DNA of 56,272 bases from Halolactibacillus miurensis (GCF_900116255.1 NZ_FPAI01000020.1:1-56272), one strand, 5' to 3'; shown: positions 22,535 to 33,041, counted from the first letter of the stretch. The notes: generated by a model from the sequence alone, not told the origin. Program-made: numbers and translations.

Positions 22535-25318
22535 ATGCCTGAAACTTTGAACAATCGCTCATTAGTGATTGAAAAAAGACTTGATGATTTGATGGCGTCT
22601 TTGACATGTGAAGAATTAATTTCACTACTCTCCACTCATCAAAGTCCCATTACACGCTTGAATATCCCTGAATATCACATTGGTGGTGAGGCGGCTCATG
22701 GCATTGTTGACCGTGAGGGCTTAGCTTTTACTGTTTTCCCCCAACCCATTGGATTGTCCCAAACATGGCATCCAGCGCTCATTAAACGCGTTGGAAATGC
22801 GATAGGAATCGAAGCACGTAGTTTTTATCACGTTAAAAATAAATCAACCGGATTAACGCTTTGGACACCAACGATTGACTTAGAGCGCGATCCGCGTTGG
22901 GGAAGAACGGAAGAAGGATACGGCGAAGATCCATTACTAACGGCAACATTAGGAGTGGCGATCATCGAAGGCATGCAGGGAGAAGATCCCGCTTGTCTTC
23001 AAATGGCCGCCGCGCCGAAACACTTCTATGCAAATAATAACGAAGAAAAAAGAGAGTCAACGTCAAACAGTGTTGATTTACGAAATAAATATGAATATTA
23101 TCTACAACCATTTAAAGCCGCTTTCACAAGGGCTAAAGCAACGTCCATGATGACAGCTTATAATGGTATCAACGGTATACCCGCAATGCAACACGCTGAT
23201 ATTAACCAAATAGTAAGACAACAATATCAAATGGACGGCTATATTGTCAGCGATGGTGGGGCATTAACGCTTAATGTGACAGACTATCACTATTATGACA
23301 CGTACAAGGAAGCCCTTGCTGATAGTCTGAAAAAGGGCATTGACTGTTTTGTAGATGATAAAACTCTAGTTGAAACGGCCGCAAGAGAAGCCTTAGCGGA
23401 AGGTTTAATTAATCGATTTGATATATCTTCAGCTGTCCGTCGCACGCTACGTATTAGAATGCTGCTTGGTCAACTCAATCAGATTGATCCTTATAATTCT
23501 TACGTATCGGTTAAGGAAGCGCGTGAAAAACATCGTTCATTATTACGCCAAGTCACGGATGAATCAATCGTATTATTAGAAAATCAAGACTATTTACCCC
23601 TTAGAAAACAACCGGCCTCTCTCCTTGTCGCCGGCCCAATGGCTAATCAGGTGATGAGAGATTGGTATACCGGTGTGATTGACTCACCAGTCACACCGCT
23701 AGACGGGATAAACTCCCGCTTTAAAGAAAGTCAAGTACACATGGCTGATGGGTTTGATACAGTCGTGATAGCGTCTGGGACCGGTTATATAAAATTTATA
23801 GATAGTAGAAAAGTGACCATTGTTGATAAAAGTGACGCCACAAGATTTATTGATGAAAATTTCGGGGAAGATGTTCATGTATTATATGAACCAGTCATGA
23901 AGAAATACTTAACCCTTAACACCGAGGCTCAACGTTTTGAGCTAACGGCCGATGAAGTTTTTAGTTGGTTTGTGAATGAGAAGCTCGTTATAAACGAAAA
24001 GAATGGCTCAAGGGTATTAACTTCACGTCATCACAAACCACTCGACGTCGCACAACATCACCTAATTGAATCAAGTGATAATCTAGGGAGTTGTCACCTT
24101 GAAATTGTCATTTCAGGTGTAAAAGAAGTCGAGCAAATGGCCCGAGAAGTAGAAACGGTGGTGCTTTGTGTAGGGAATCATCCGATGATTAATGGTCGAG
24201 AAACAGAAGACCGGCGGACACTCGCTTTACCTGAGCACCAACAACAATTAATAGAAGCTGTTTTAAGGCAAAATAAACAGGTCATTTTAATGATTATCGC
24301 CAGTTATCCCTATGCGTTTACTTTTAAAAATCACCGACCACAAGCGATTCTTTATTCTGCACATGGCTCAGAAGTACTCGGTGAGAGCATAGCTAAGGTG
24401 ATCGCAGGGGATGTTTCTCCTACAGGAAAATTATCTATGACGTGGTATCAATCCGAAACAGACTTACCATCTCTTACGAATTATGACATAATTAGAAATA
24501 ATCGAACGTATTTATATTTTCAAGATGCCGTCTTATACCCGTTTGGTCACGGTTTAACTTATCACTCATTGACAGTTGAAGATGTGAAAGTGAAAGCAGC
24601 TGGCCTGTTAACAAGTGGTCTAGAGATTGATGTGACTTTCAGCAATCCTCATGATTTGGCGGTGACGGATGTGTGCCAAGTTTATGCCCGTACAATAAAA
24701 TCACAACAACAACGACCGAAAAAACAGCTCATTGGTTTTGAGAAAATCATGCTTGAACCATTTGAGCAGCGTGTTGTCTCATTTGAAATAAATGAAGAAG
24801 CCTTTCATCAATTTGATCCACGTTGTCGAGAGATGCGACTTATTTCAGATACGATTCAAGTCGCATTGGGATTTTCTTCGAGAGATATTTTTTACCGCTC
24901 GAGCCCATTGACGTTGCCAGGTCAAAAGTTAGCTGAAAGACAAAAAAATCACGTGTACTTCGCAGAAACGTTTGATGACTACCAATTAGCTAGTGGCGAT
25001 CTGTTACATTTAGACCGTGACGAGTTAGAACAGACCGTCGTGAAGGTTGATTCTTCAGGTGCCTTTCATTATGGTGGTGTGTCAATGGGACCTAAAGATA
25101 CGTTAGCCTTAACGATACACAATCATGTAGAGCATCAGCTTGATGTTCAACTTAATAGCCATTCTCTAACACTTATAGACAGTCAACGATTAGAAGGCTA
25201 TACAATCCTGTACTATCAAGGATCAATGGATATAGTCGATGCGACCTTAACGATGACTACTGATCTACCAGTGACACTCATAAAATGGAAAATTGAAGAA
25301 GGAGGAAGACGTTTATGA
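22535..25318 (+). CDS. Glycoside hydrolase family 3 (beta-glucosidase/xylosidase type)
   Basis: The protein of about 927 residues has no signal peptide, so it acts on imported oligosaccharides. The GH3 N-terminal barrel has TPTIDLERDPRWGRTEEGYG in part, a conserved KHF and YIVSDGG, whose Asp is the nucleophile (usually SDW; SDGG here). The (alpha/beta)6 domain has GRETEDRRTLALP and GKLSMTWY, followed by YPFGHGLTY and a fibronectin-III-like domain. An insertion at about 410-530 resembles an accessory beta domain and there is an extra C-terminal region. Start at 22535 after AAAGGAGG; the longer frame from 22505 lacks support. The stop overlaps the next start by 4 bases. Substrate is inferred from the GH95/GH31 context. 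Confidence 0.9.
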   Translation: MPETLNNRSLVIEKRLDDLMASLTCEELISLLSTHQSPITRLNIPEYHIGGEAAHGIVDREGLAFTVFPQPIGLSQTWHPALIKRVGNAIGIEARSFYHVKNKSTGLTLWTPTIDLERDPRWGRTEEGYGEDPLLTATLGVAIIEGMQGEDPACLQMAAAPKHFYANNNEEKRESTSNSVDLRNKYEYYLQPFKAAFTRAKATSMMTAYNGINGIPAMQHADINQIVRQQYQMDGYIVSDGGALTLNVTDYHYYDTYKEALADSLKKGIDCFVDDKTLVETAAREALAEGLINRFDISSAVRRTLRIRMLLGQLNQIDPYNSYVSVKEAREKHRSLLRQVTDESIVLLENQDYLPLRKQPASLLVAGPMANQVMRDWYTGVIDSPVTPLDGINSRFKESQVHMADGFDTVVIASGTGYIKFIDSRKVTIVDKSDATRFIDENFGEDVHVLYEPVMKKYLTLNTEAQRFELTADEVFSWFVNEKLVINEKNGSRVLTSRHHKPLDVAQHHLIESSDNLGSCHLEIVISGVKEVEQMAREVETVVLCVGNHPMINGRETEDRRTLALPEHQQQLIEAVLRQNKQVILMIIASYPYAFTFKNHRPQAILYSAHGSEVLGESIAKVIAGDVSPTGKLSMTWYQSETDLPSLTNYDIIRNNRTYLYFQDAVLYPFGHGLTYHSLTVEDVKVKAAGLLTSGLEIDVTFSNPHDLAVTDVCQVYARTIKSQQQRPKKQLIGFEKIMLEPFEQRVVSFEINEEAFHQFDPRCREMRLISDTIQVALGFSSRDIFYRSSPLTLPGQKLAERQKNHVYFAETFDDYQLASGDLLHLDRDELEQTVVKVDSSGAFHYGGVSMGPKDTLALTIHNHVEHQLDVQLNSHSLTLIDSQRLEGYTILYYQGSMDIVDATLTMTTDLPVTLIKWKIEEGGRRL

Positions 25319-27582
25319 CTTTTATAGAAAAACCAACGAAAGGTATTTGGCATGACCAACCAGCCAACAACTGGGAGGAAGGCCTTGTCTTAGGTAATGG
25401 TAAGATGGGGATGATTGTGTTTGGTGACCCGGAAAGAGATACCGTCATTGGCAATCATGGTCAACTGTTTTTACCAACGAAAAACCAACAACCGGTACCT
25501 GACTTGTCTGATTTATTTGGACAGCTGCGTTTGGATATTCAATTATTTGGCTATGACCAAGCGATTGAACGTTACGAAAAAGAGGCACTCAGACGAGGGT
25601 ATCAAGGGTTAACGATGTCAAACCCTTACGTGCCAAGTTTTGAATGTTCCTTTGATTTTCATCACGAGGAAGAACCAAAGGCCTATCGACGTCAGTTAAA
25701 TTATCAAACAGGTGAAGCAACCGTAACCTATGAACATCGAGAAGAAAGAATCGTCACCCAATCCTTTGTTTCACGTCGAGACGATCTTATCGTATATAGA
25801 GTAAGAAATTTAGATGGTTTGCTTGATGTGACGATGATACCAACAATCTATGACAAAGAAGAACTCTCTGGTGCCTTCTTCTTCCAAAATAATCAGTTTA
25901 AATGGCACTATAACTACACCTTTAAAGAGGGTGGTTATACAGTGAATGGACAGTTCGAGACACACGGTGGAAAAGTTGCAACAAAGGGTAACCATATGCG
26001 TATCTCCGATACGAAAGAAATCGTGTTTCTATTTAGAATTGAACCAACACTAATGTCACCGCCATTATGTGAAAAGATTACCGATTACCACTGGTTATTG
26101 AGTCGACATCGTGCCATCCATCAAGAGTTATTTGACCGCGTACAATTAACATTGAAGAAAGATAAGAAAATAGATGACAGTTTCACGGCTTTAATGGTTG
26201 ATGCGCAAAATAAACAAACATTACCCCTTACGCTGCTTGAAAAAATATATGATGCCAGTCGCTATATGTATATCGCTTCTTCTGGTCAAGTGACACCCAA
26301 TCTTCAAGGGATTTGGAGCGGAACATTTTCACCGGCATGGAGTGGTGATTATACGTTTGATACGAATGTCCAACTATCGATTGCTCAAGCATTATCGGGA
26401 CACTTTGAAGAAGGTTTGTTTGGGTTCTTTGACTTAATTGATTCGTTACTACCGGACTTTAGAGAAAATGCTCGAAGATACTATGGTTGTCGCGGGATTT
26501 TTTCATCCATCCACGCGAGTTCACATGGTCATCACATTCATTGGAATAAAGACTGGCCACTCTTATTTTATACCGCAGGTGCTGGTTGGTTAGGTCACTG
26601 GTATTATCAATACTACCGGTATACACAGGATACCCAGTTTCTTAAACATAGATGTGTTCCGTATTTAGAAGAAGTCGTCTTATTTTTCCAAGATTTTCTC
26701 ATAGAGGACCCAGACGGCACCTATCGCTTTAGTCCGTCTTACTCTGCTGAAAATGGTTGTGCGGATAATGCCACGCAAGATATTGCGGTATTAAAAGAAG
26801 TATTGACGAATTTAATTGCGAGTTATCACGTGTTAGATGTCGATGAGAAAAAAATAGAAACTCTCACACATATGAAAGAAAAACTACCAGCTTATCGGAT
26901 CAATGAAGCGGGTGCTTTAAAAGAATGGTTACCAAATGAAAAGGAAGAAAACTATAATCATCGTCATTTTTCTCATCTTTATCCCATTTTTCAAAGCCGT
27001 GAGTTTACCGAAGAAACGGCACCCGAACTTTTTAAAGCCGCGCGAATAGCCTTTGATAAAAGAAGAGAAGCCTGGTTAGATAGTGATGAGGGTGATACGA
27101 CATCGACACATGGAAGAATGCATAGCGCGCTTCTAGCAACGCAATTTCATTTGCCAGATATGATTAAGGATATTTTTATGATGTTAATTAATCATGATTG
27201 TTTTTATCCGTCATTAATGATGAGTCACTATAACAACCGGGAAGTATTTAATGTTGATGGAAATGGTGCTTTCCCGCAAGTGATTCATGAAATGTTGGCT
27301 GATTATCATCATCACACGCTCTATCTATTACAAGCCTTACCGACAGATATTGAAGCGGGTGAAATCCAAGGCTTACAGCTACCAGATATGATGGAAGTGT
27401 TAAACTTAAAGTGGGATTTAATAGAAAAACGCGTCAAATTATCGCTTGTAAGTCGAGTGAGACAAGCGGTACAATTTAAATTACCGCTATATCCAAAGGC
27501 AAAGATACATAACCATTTAGCTAATGGTTATGTTGCTGAATTAAACAAAGACCAACCAGTCATTATCGAAATTGAGTTGTAA
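25315..27582 (+). CDS. Glycoside hydrolase family 95 (alpha-L-fucosidase/galactosidase type)
   Basis: The 755-residue protein has an N-terminal beta domain opening VLGNGKMGMIVFGDPE and an (alpha/alpha)6 barrel. The barrel has PNLQGIWSG, FDTNVQLS (position of the catalytic Asn pair, here D-x-N), SYSAENGC (the general acid Glu), HRHFSHLYPIF and FNVDGNGAFPQV (the conserved catalytic Asp). This is the GH95 arrangement that inverts alpha-1,2-linked L-fucose or L-galactose. The first Asn of the usual N-x-N pair is Asp here, so specificity may differ. No signal peptide, so it is cytoplasmic. It is coupled to GH3 (ATGA overlap), and the sensor kinase gene starts 18 bases later. Confidence 0.88.
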   Translation: MTFIEKPTKGIWHDQPANNWEEGLVLGNGKMGMIVFGDPERDTVIGNHGQLFLPTKNQQPVPDLSDLFGQLRLDIQLFGYDQAIERYEKEALRRGYQGLTMSNPYVPSFECSFDFHHEEEPKAYRRQLNYQTGEATVTYEHREERIVTQSFVSRRDDLIVYRVRNLDGLLDVTMIPTIYDKEELSGAFFFQNNQFKWHYNYTFKEGGYTVNGQFETHGGKVATKGNHMRISDTKEIVFLFRIEPTLMSPPLCEKITDYHWLLSRHRAIHQELFDRVQLTLKKDKKIDDSFTALMVDAQNKQTLPLTLLEKIYDASRYMYIASSGQVTPNLQGIWSGTFSPAWSGDYTFDTNVQLSIAQALSGHFEEGLFGFFDLIDSLLPDFRENARRYYGCRGIFSSIHASSHGHHIHWNKDWPLLFYTAGAGWLGHWYYQYYRYTQDTQFLKHRCVPYLEEVVLFFQDFLIEDPDGTYRFSPSYSAENGCADNATQDIAVLKEVLTNLIASYHVLDVDEKKIETLTHMKEKLPAYRINEAGALKEWLPNEKEENYNHRHFSHLYPIFQSREFTEETAPELFKAARIAFDKRREAWLDSDEGDTTSTHGRMHSALLATQFHLPDMIKDIFMMLINHDCFYPSLMMSHYNNREVFNVDGNGAFPQVIHEMLADYHHHTLYLLQALPTDIEAGEIQGLQLPDMMEVLNLKWDLIEKRVKLSLVSRVRQAVQFKLPLYPKAKIHNHLANGYVAELNKDQPVIIEIEL

Positions 27583-27600
27583 AGGAAAGGAGGTCAACGG

Positions 27601-29376
27601 ATGAGAAGGCTAAAAGAGCTGTTACTCAATCTGAAAATCAGTAAAAAACTCATGGGGGGTTATTTAATTGCCACAGCTTTCCCTCTTATTTTAGTTGGCC
27701 TTTATTTAAATATTAGTGTCAGAGACGTTGTTGTGAACAATGCCATTTTTGAAGCAGAGGCAAACTTAGAAAAAGTAGAATTACAACTCGAAAATGCGAT
27801 CAATCGTGTGACACAAGCATCAGATCTTGTTTATTTGGATAAAGGGATTGAATCGCTTTTAACAGAGACGTACGATTCTAACTTTGAAGTATATCAAGCC
27901 TATGCAAACTATCCGGTTTTTGATAATTTTTTAGAATTTTACGAGGAGATTGAGAATATTCAATTCTTTATGGAACGTTCCATGATTTCAAACTCATACT
28001 TTATTTCCGTTGATGAGGCAATTGAACAAACCGATTGGTATCAAGAAGCCAAAGAAAAACAAGGACGGATCAGTTGGCTCATTAAAGAAGAACACTGGAC
28101 AAAAGAGCGATATCTTACCTTAACCCGAGCCGTGTATGGGACAGAAAATCAATACTTAGGCGTGGTCAATATCTATGTGTCAATGGATAAATTAAGACGG
28201 ATGATTAATAGCGAGATTCATGACACGTATATCATTTTAGATAATGATACGATTGTGTATGCGAGTGATTCAGAAAAACAATTTATGAAACCAACGTTTC
28301 TGTCCGGTTTCACTGACGAAGAATTAGATCAAACGTTGTTATTTGATGATATGTATGAAGGAGAAGATGTAAAGATAAATGTTCGCCGTCTAAAGCCTGA
28401 AAAGTCACTCCAAAACGATTTACAACTGGCTTCAATCATCCCGTTAGAGATGTTAATGGCCCAACCAAATCAAATTTTCTTGCAAGGTTATCTGATTATT
28501 ATCGGTGTACTTATTGTCTCCTTGATTGGCTTTAGAGTGTTCATTCGGACATTTAACACGAGAATTAACACATTGAAAAGTGCAATGGGACGTGTCGCTC
28601 GTGGTCAATTTAACATTGAACCAAAGATGGTCGGAACAGATGAAATAGGCGAGGCGTATGATGAGCTTTATGAGACATCGCAAAGTCTACAAAAACTCAT
28701 TGATGAAGTGTATATCCATAAAATAAAAGAAGAACGTTGGTACCGTCAACAGAAAGAATCTGAGTTTAAGATGTTGTCTAGTCAGATTAACCCGCATTTC
28801 TTATATAACACATTAGAGATGATTCGGATGAAAGCCCTCGTAAATAAAGATCCAGATGTCGCCACGTTAATCAAAAAGTTAAGTAAAATGATGCGTCAAG
28901 CATTGGAAAGAACCGATCGTCCTGTAGCGCTGAAGGATGAACTGAATTTAATAGAAAATTATTTAGAGATTCAAGCGATGCGCTTTGGCGATCATTTTAG
29001 TTACACGATAGCAGTCGACCCGGGGTTAGATGATTATAAAGTATTCCCATTGTTGATCCAACCCATTGTAGAAAATGCGATCGTTCATGGACTTGAACCA
29101 AAAGAACAACGTGGACATCTGACACTTACAGTTAGAGAACAAGAAGACGATATCATCATCGCTGTCACTGATAACGGTGTGGGAATGACAACGAAACGGC
29201 TATTAGAGGTAAGGCAGGGCTTAACCGTGACAGACCATTTAAATGGTCGACGAATTGGGATTCGAAATGTTCATCAACGGATGATGCTGTATTATGGTCA
29301 AGATTATGGATTGACGATTGAGAGCACTAAAAACGTAGGCACAACAATGACGTTACGGTTGCCAAAAAGAGATTAA
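27601..29376 (+). CDS. YesM-type sensor histidine kinase
   Basis: The 591-residue membrane kinase has helices at about 18-38 and 300-320 enclosing a large extracellular dCache-like sensor of about 260 residues. HAMP (about 320-375) and the His_kinase domain INPHFLYNTLEMIRM (phosphoacceptor His) follow, then an HATPase domain with IVENAIVHGLEP and DNGVGM. This is the LytS/YesM class that pairs with AraC-type regulators and senses extracellular oligosaccharides, often through a binding protein. The gene lies in the GH3-GH95 operon, so it should report the same glycan. AAAGGAAAGGAGG precedes the ATG. Confidence 0.92.
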   Translation: MRRLKELLLNLKISKKLMGGYLIATAFPLILVGLYLNISVRDVVVNNAIFEAEANLEKVELQLENAINRVTQASDLVYLDKGIESLLTETYDSNFEVYQAYANYPVFDNFLEFYEEIENIQFFMERSMISNSYFISVDEAIEQTDWYQEAKEKQGRISWLIKEEHWTKERYLTLTRAVYGTENQYLGVVNIYVSMDKLRRMINSEIHDTYIILDNDTIVYASDSEKQFMKPTFLSGFTDEELDQTLLFDDMYEGEDVKINVRRLKPEKSLQNDLQLASIIPLEMLMAQPNQIFLQGYLIIIGVLIVSLIGFRVFIRTFNTRINTLKSAMGRVARGQFNIEPKMVGTDEIGEAYDELYETSQSLQKLIDEVYIHKIKEERWYRQQKESEFKMLSSQINPHFLYNTLEMIRMKALVNKDPDVATLIKKLSKMMRQALERTDRPVALKDELNLIENYLEIQAMRFGDHFSYTIAVDPGLDDYKVFPLLIQPIVENAIVHGLEPKEQRGHLTLTVREQEDDIIIAVTDNGVGMTTKRLLEVRQGLTVTDHLNGRRIGIRNVHQRMMLYYGQDYGLTIESTKNVGTTMTLRLPKRD

Positions 29377-29401
29377 CGTAAGGTTTGGGGAGGTAGTTAA
29401 G

Positions 29402-30913
29402 ATGTATAAAGTCATGTTTATCGACGACGAACCGATTATTCGAGAGGGCATGCGTCATGTGATTGACTGGGAAGCTCTTGGTTTTTCAGTTGAAGGGGAT
29501 TATGGCCATGCGAGAGAAGGCCTAAAGGCCATTATTAAACACCGCCCAGATGTCGTCTTTGTCGATATTAAGATGCCTGGAATGACCGGGCTTGAATTAG
29601 TAACGGAAGCAAAAGCAGCAGGATATGACGGTCGATTTATCATTTTATCAGGTTATTCGAATTTTGATTATGCCAAAGAATCAATTAAGTTAGGTGTCGA
29701 TGCGTATCTACTCAAGCCCATTGATGAAGATGAATTAGTCGACTGTTTGTTAGAGATGAAAGAAAATATTAAACAAGAGGAACAAATCCATTCACAAATT
29801 TCTCAATTCAAAGAACAATCCATTCATGAAGCGTGGCGAGCCGTTATTGATGGCCGAACGAATGATTGGTTAGGTCATAGTGAATTAAAGACGATACCAG
29901 GACCATTTTTAATCGGCGCTATTTTCTTTCGTAAAGCATTAAGTCGGCGGCGCTTGAAAACTTTATTTGAAGAACATAAAATTACGAAGTCTTTTGTGAT
30001 ATTTAAGGATTATCTCAGTTACTTAGTTTTTCCAAGTGCCACAGACGATACGAAAGATGATTTTAAACAAGCGGTCGTCTTAATTAAAAAACTAATTGAT
30101 GAACAGGCTTACGCGATTTTATCTGAACCGGTTGATGATATCCACAAACTGTCTTCCGAAGTTCAAACGATTCAAGACGCAGAGCAAGTCATTTATGTCC
30201 TTCCATCACAAGTTGTATACACGACCAAGCACGTTCTTAAAAGTAATCATGAACAAGAGCAACCACTGAATATACACGCCTTTATTCAACGGGTTATTCA
30301 TGCGTTAGAATTTAAAGATAAAGTGATTCTTTCAAGTGTCAAAGAAGATTTTATTCACTACTTTCAAACAAACAGCGTGACGAAAGATCGTGTAGAACAG
30401 CGGATGTTTGAGTTTGTTTTACACCTCACTGATAAAGTTAAAGAACAGTATCCTGAAGTAACCATGACATCAAAAAATGAATGGTATGAAATTATCGTCG
30501 ATGCGGATCATTTATTTGATTTGTTAGATGAGTTGATAGAAGAAATATGGGCGATGTCTAACCAGATGACCGGCTTTCAATTTAATGCTGATGATGATAT
30601 GGAGAAAGTGGTCGCGTATGTCCATCACTATTACGCCAAGGATTTGAGTTTAAAAGTGCTGGCTGAAATGTTTAGTTACAATAGTTCTTACCTCGGTAAG
30701 AAATTTAAAAAATATACAGGAGACTACTTTCATGTCTATTTGGAACGATTCCGTATAGAAAAAGCTAAACAACTCCTAACAAATCGAACCATTAAAATCT
30801 ATCAAGTATCAGAAGCTGTCGGCTTTAACAATATGGATTATTTTTATAAAAAGTTTAAAAAGCATGTTGGCAAAAGTCCGAAAGAATATCAGTTATCTTT
30901 AGAAAGGGATTGA
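29402..30913 (+). CDS. YesN-type response regulator with AraC DNA-binding domain
   Basis: The 503-residue protein has a receiver domain with D10/D11-type acidic residues (MFIDDEPIIREG), phosphoacceptor in VVFVDIKMPG, Thr-to-Ser-type ILSGYSNFDYAK, and KPIDEDEL. A long middle region of weak similarity follows. The C-terminal double helix-turn-helix (about 400-500) reads LAEMFSYNSSYLGKKFKKYTG, in parts, and VGFNNMDYFYKKFKKHVGKSP. It pairs with the kinase upstream (25-base gap) and should activate the sugar import and hydrolase genes. Confidence 0.93.
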   Translation: MYKVMFIDDEPIIREGMRHVIDWEALGFSVEGDYGHAREGLKAIIKHRPDVVFVDIKMPGMTGLELVTEAKAAGYDGRFIILSGYSNFDYAKESIKLGVDAYLLKPIDEDELVDCLLEMKENIKQEEQIHSQISQFKEQSIHEAWRAVIDGRTNDWLGHSELKTIPGPFLIGAIFFRKALSRRRLKTLFEEHKITKSFVIFKDYLSYLVFPSATDDTKDDFKQAVVLIKKLIDEQAYAILSEPVDDIHKLSSEVQTIQDAEQVIYVLPSQVVYTTKHVLKSNHEQEQPLNIHAFIQRVIHALEFKDKVILSSVKEDFIHYFQTNSVTKDRVEQRMFEFVLHLTDKVKEQYPEVTMTSKNEWYEIIVDADHLFDLLDELIEEIWAMSNQMTGFQFNADDDMEKVVAYVHHYYAKDLSLKVLAEMFSYNSSYLGKKFKKYTGDYFHVYLERFRIEKAKQLLTNRTIKIYQVSEAVGFNNMDYFYKKFKKHVGKSPKEYQLSLERD

Positions 30914-30917
30914 CATC

Positions 30918-31598
30918 ATGAATCAAAATATCATGGACCGGCTTATTTATCAGATAGCAAACTATGTCTATTGTTTCTTTATCACCAATGTCTATTTTAT
31001 GGTGCTTATTAGTCCATTTATCTTCGTCTATTATTTTTCAGAATTTACTATAAAAAATATTTTCTTATATTATGTGTCGCTTTTACTATTCGGTCCAGCT
31101 TTTGCGGGGTTATTGAAAACAATGGATAAGTTGATTGAAGATAAAATTATCGCCCCAACAAAAACCTTTTGGCACTACTTTAGGGTGAATTTTAAAACGG
31201 CTATGAGTTACTGGCTGATTATATCAACACTGTTACTTATTTTAATTGTCGATCTCTATTATGCTAATCTGTTTGCGCCATTTTTATCGATGGTCTTTCT
31301 CATCTTAATGGTTGGTGTGATCGTGATAGCGATGTATGGTTTTCCTATTTTAACTCGATTTGAATCAGGGCTGAAAAGTTTGTTTGTTGTCTCTACTTAT
31401 GCGGTGTTTCGATTTTTTAAAGTGACCGTTCTTAATGCGACAACATTGATATCTTTTGGGATTATCTTTTACTACATGCCAGGTATTTTAAGTTTGTTTT
31501 TAATGAGCTTCATTGCCTTCTTTATGATGTATAATTTAAAACAGCCGTTTATAATCTTACAAGATAGTTTTCAAAAGGATCAGGGAAAGGAGAAATAA
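30918..31598 (+). CDS. YesL-like DUF624 membrane protein
   Basis: The 226-residue protein has five or six membrane helices and the DUF624 character: an N-terminal helix-break region (YQIANYVYCFFITNVYF) and GPAFAGLLKTM. DUF624 proteins sit beside YesM/YesN and Lpl-type transporters in Bacillaceae but have no known activity. Five bases separate it from the regulator gene, and AAGGGATTGACATC precedes it. Confidence 0.82.
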   Translation: MNQNIMDRLIYQIANYVYCFFITNVYFMVLISPFIFVYYFSEFTIKNIFLYYVSLLLFGPAFAGLLKTMDKLIEDKIIAPTKTFWHYFRVNFKTAMSYWLIISTLLLILIVDLYYANLFAPFLSMVFLILMVGVIVIAMYGFPILTRFESGLKSLFVVSTYAVFRFFKVTVLNATTLISFGIIFYYMPGILSLFLMSFIAFFMMYNLKQPFIILQDSFQKDQGKEK

Positions 31599-31601
31599 AG
31601 C

Positions 31602-32972
31602 ATGAAAAAGAAAGGACTTATACTTATCGTAGTCATCATCATTGCTATTGCAATACTCTTCTTTATTCAACTGACTAAAGAAAAAGACTTAGCGATTCAA
31701 GATCAACCGGCAGAAAAAACGCCAGAAGAAACGGAAAGCTATAGCTTTATTAAAGAACCAACGACTATAACCGCGATTAATTTTCTTACAGAGCAAGGTT
31801 TTGTGCTAGAAAAAACAGAGGGAAGTTGGACGGTGGCTGGACGTGCGGAAGAGACAGATCAAGCAATTGTAACGGAAAGTCTCCAACGTTTAAGTTTATG
31901 GGAAGGTGAACGAGCCAACGTTAACCGTAAAGATGTCGGATTAGATTTTCCACTGATTACTTTGAAAATCAAACAAGATGAAAAAGAGAAAAAGTTAGCG
32001 ATTGGTGAACTAAATATGGCACAGACCGCTTATTATGTTAGCGATGATCAAACAGGCGATATTTATTTAGTGAATCGAGACCTTGTGGAGCAGTTCCCGT
32101 TCTATGCGGAAGCATTTTTAGATCGATCGTTGTTAAGTGAATTATCAACCATTGACACTGTCACCATTGACAATGAAACAGAAGTGATTGAGTTGACGAG
32201 AGAAAATCCTTTTACAGAAGCGGAGTCACTCGCAAACATTACAGGATGGTTCCTCAAGCAGCCTTTCAATTATCCGCAATTCACCTCTTATTCTGTCACG
32301 GAAACTTTCGTTCAAACGTTAAGTAGCTTATCGTTTGAAGAACTTGTCATGGTAGACAAAGCGGATGAGATAACGGGTTTAACAGAGAGTGCTTTCACGA
32401 TCGCTTTTACATCTGCTGACAGTGAAAAGGTGATGATAATCGGTAAGCCAGCCTCGCAAAACACGTATTATGCTACGTTTAAGAATGATGATCAAGTCTT
32501 TACCTTAGCAAATGAGGTGGTTCGTGTCTTTAGTACCCCGTCAGAAGCGTTTCATGATGGCTTCATTAAAGTCATCGCACTCGACACATTAGATGAATTA
32601 ATGATCACAACAAAAGATAGCGTGCACGCCTTACATGTCGAAACAGAAGGTAAAGGTGATGATAAAACGACCGTCTTTACCGCAAATGATGCGGCATTAG
32701 ACGCAAGCATGGTTAGAAAACAATACACCGCACTTGCCGGCTTACAAGGGACAGAGCGAAGCAATGTTGAGGTGATGCCAACAAGAGACATAAGTTTAAC
32801 ATATAAAATCAATACCGAAGACGGTATAAAAGAAGTCGTGGTCGTTTTTAGTGAATATGATGCCACACACTATGCGGCATTTGTCGACGGTGTCAATGAT
32901 TTTATTATTGAAAAGAGTCAAGTGAACGAAGTAGTCAACGCTATGGTTAGCGTCATACATTCGAATGAATAA
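31602..32972 (+). CDS. DUF4340-domain membrane-anchored protein
   Basis: The 456-residue protein has one N-terminal membrane helix (about 5-22) and a large extracytoplasmic region containing two or three DUF4340-like repeats (FVLEKTEGSWTVAGR; LIAIGELNMAQTAYYVSD-type strands; LTYKINTEDGIKEVVVVF). DUF4340 is usually next to gliding-type ABC-2 genes. In a YesMN/glycosidase operon it is unusual and may form part of the signalling or import surface. Three bases separate it from the YesL-like gene; the ribosome site is GGAAAGGAG. It closes the operon, with a terminator after it. Confidence 0.78.
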   Translation: MKKKGLILIVVIIIAIAILFFIQLTKEKDLAIQDQPAEKTPEETESYSFIKEPTTITAINFLTEQGFVLEKTEGSWTVAGRAEETDQAIVTESLQRLSLWEGERANVNRKDVGLDFPLITLKIKQDEKEKKLAIGELNMAQTAYYVSDDQTGDIYLVNRDLVEQFPFYAEAFLDRSLLSELSTIDTVTIDNETEVIELTRENPFTEAESLANITGWFLKQPFNYPQFTSYSVTETFVQTLSSLSFEELVMVDKADEITGLTESAFTIAFTSADSEKVMIIGKPASQNTYYATFKNDDQVFTLANEVVRVFSTPSEAFHDGFIKVIALDTLDELMITTKDSVHALHVETEGKGDDKTTVFTANDAALDASMVRKQYTALAGLQGTERSNVEVMPTRDISLTYKINTEDGIKEVVVVFSEYDATHYAAFVDGVNDFIIEKSQVNEVVNAMVSVIHSNE

Positions 32973-33041
32973 TGGTAGAAATGAGGCGCTACACTTGATA
33001 AGTGTTCACATGATGAAGAGTTAAATAATAGTCAATGAATG

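Noticed and set aside
32552-32866. Minus-strand 104-codon ORF
   Set aside because: Shadow of the DUF4340 gene, no start signals.
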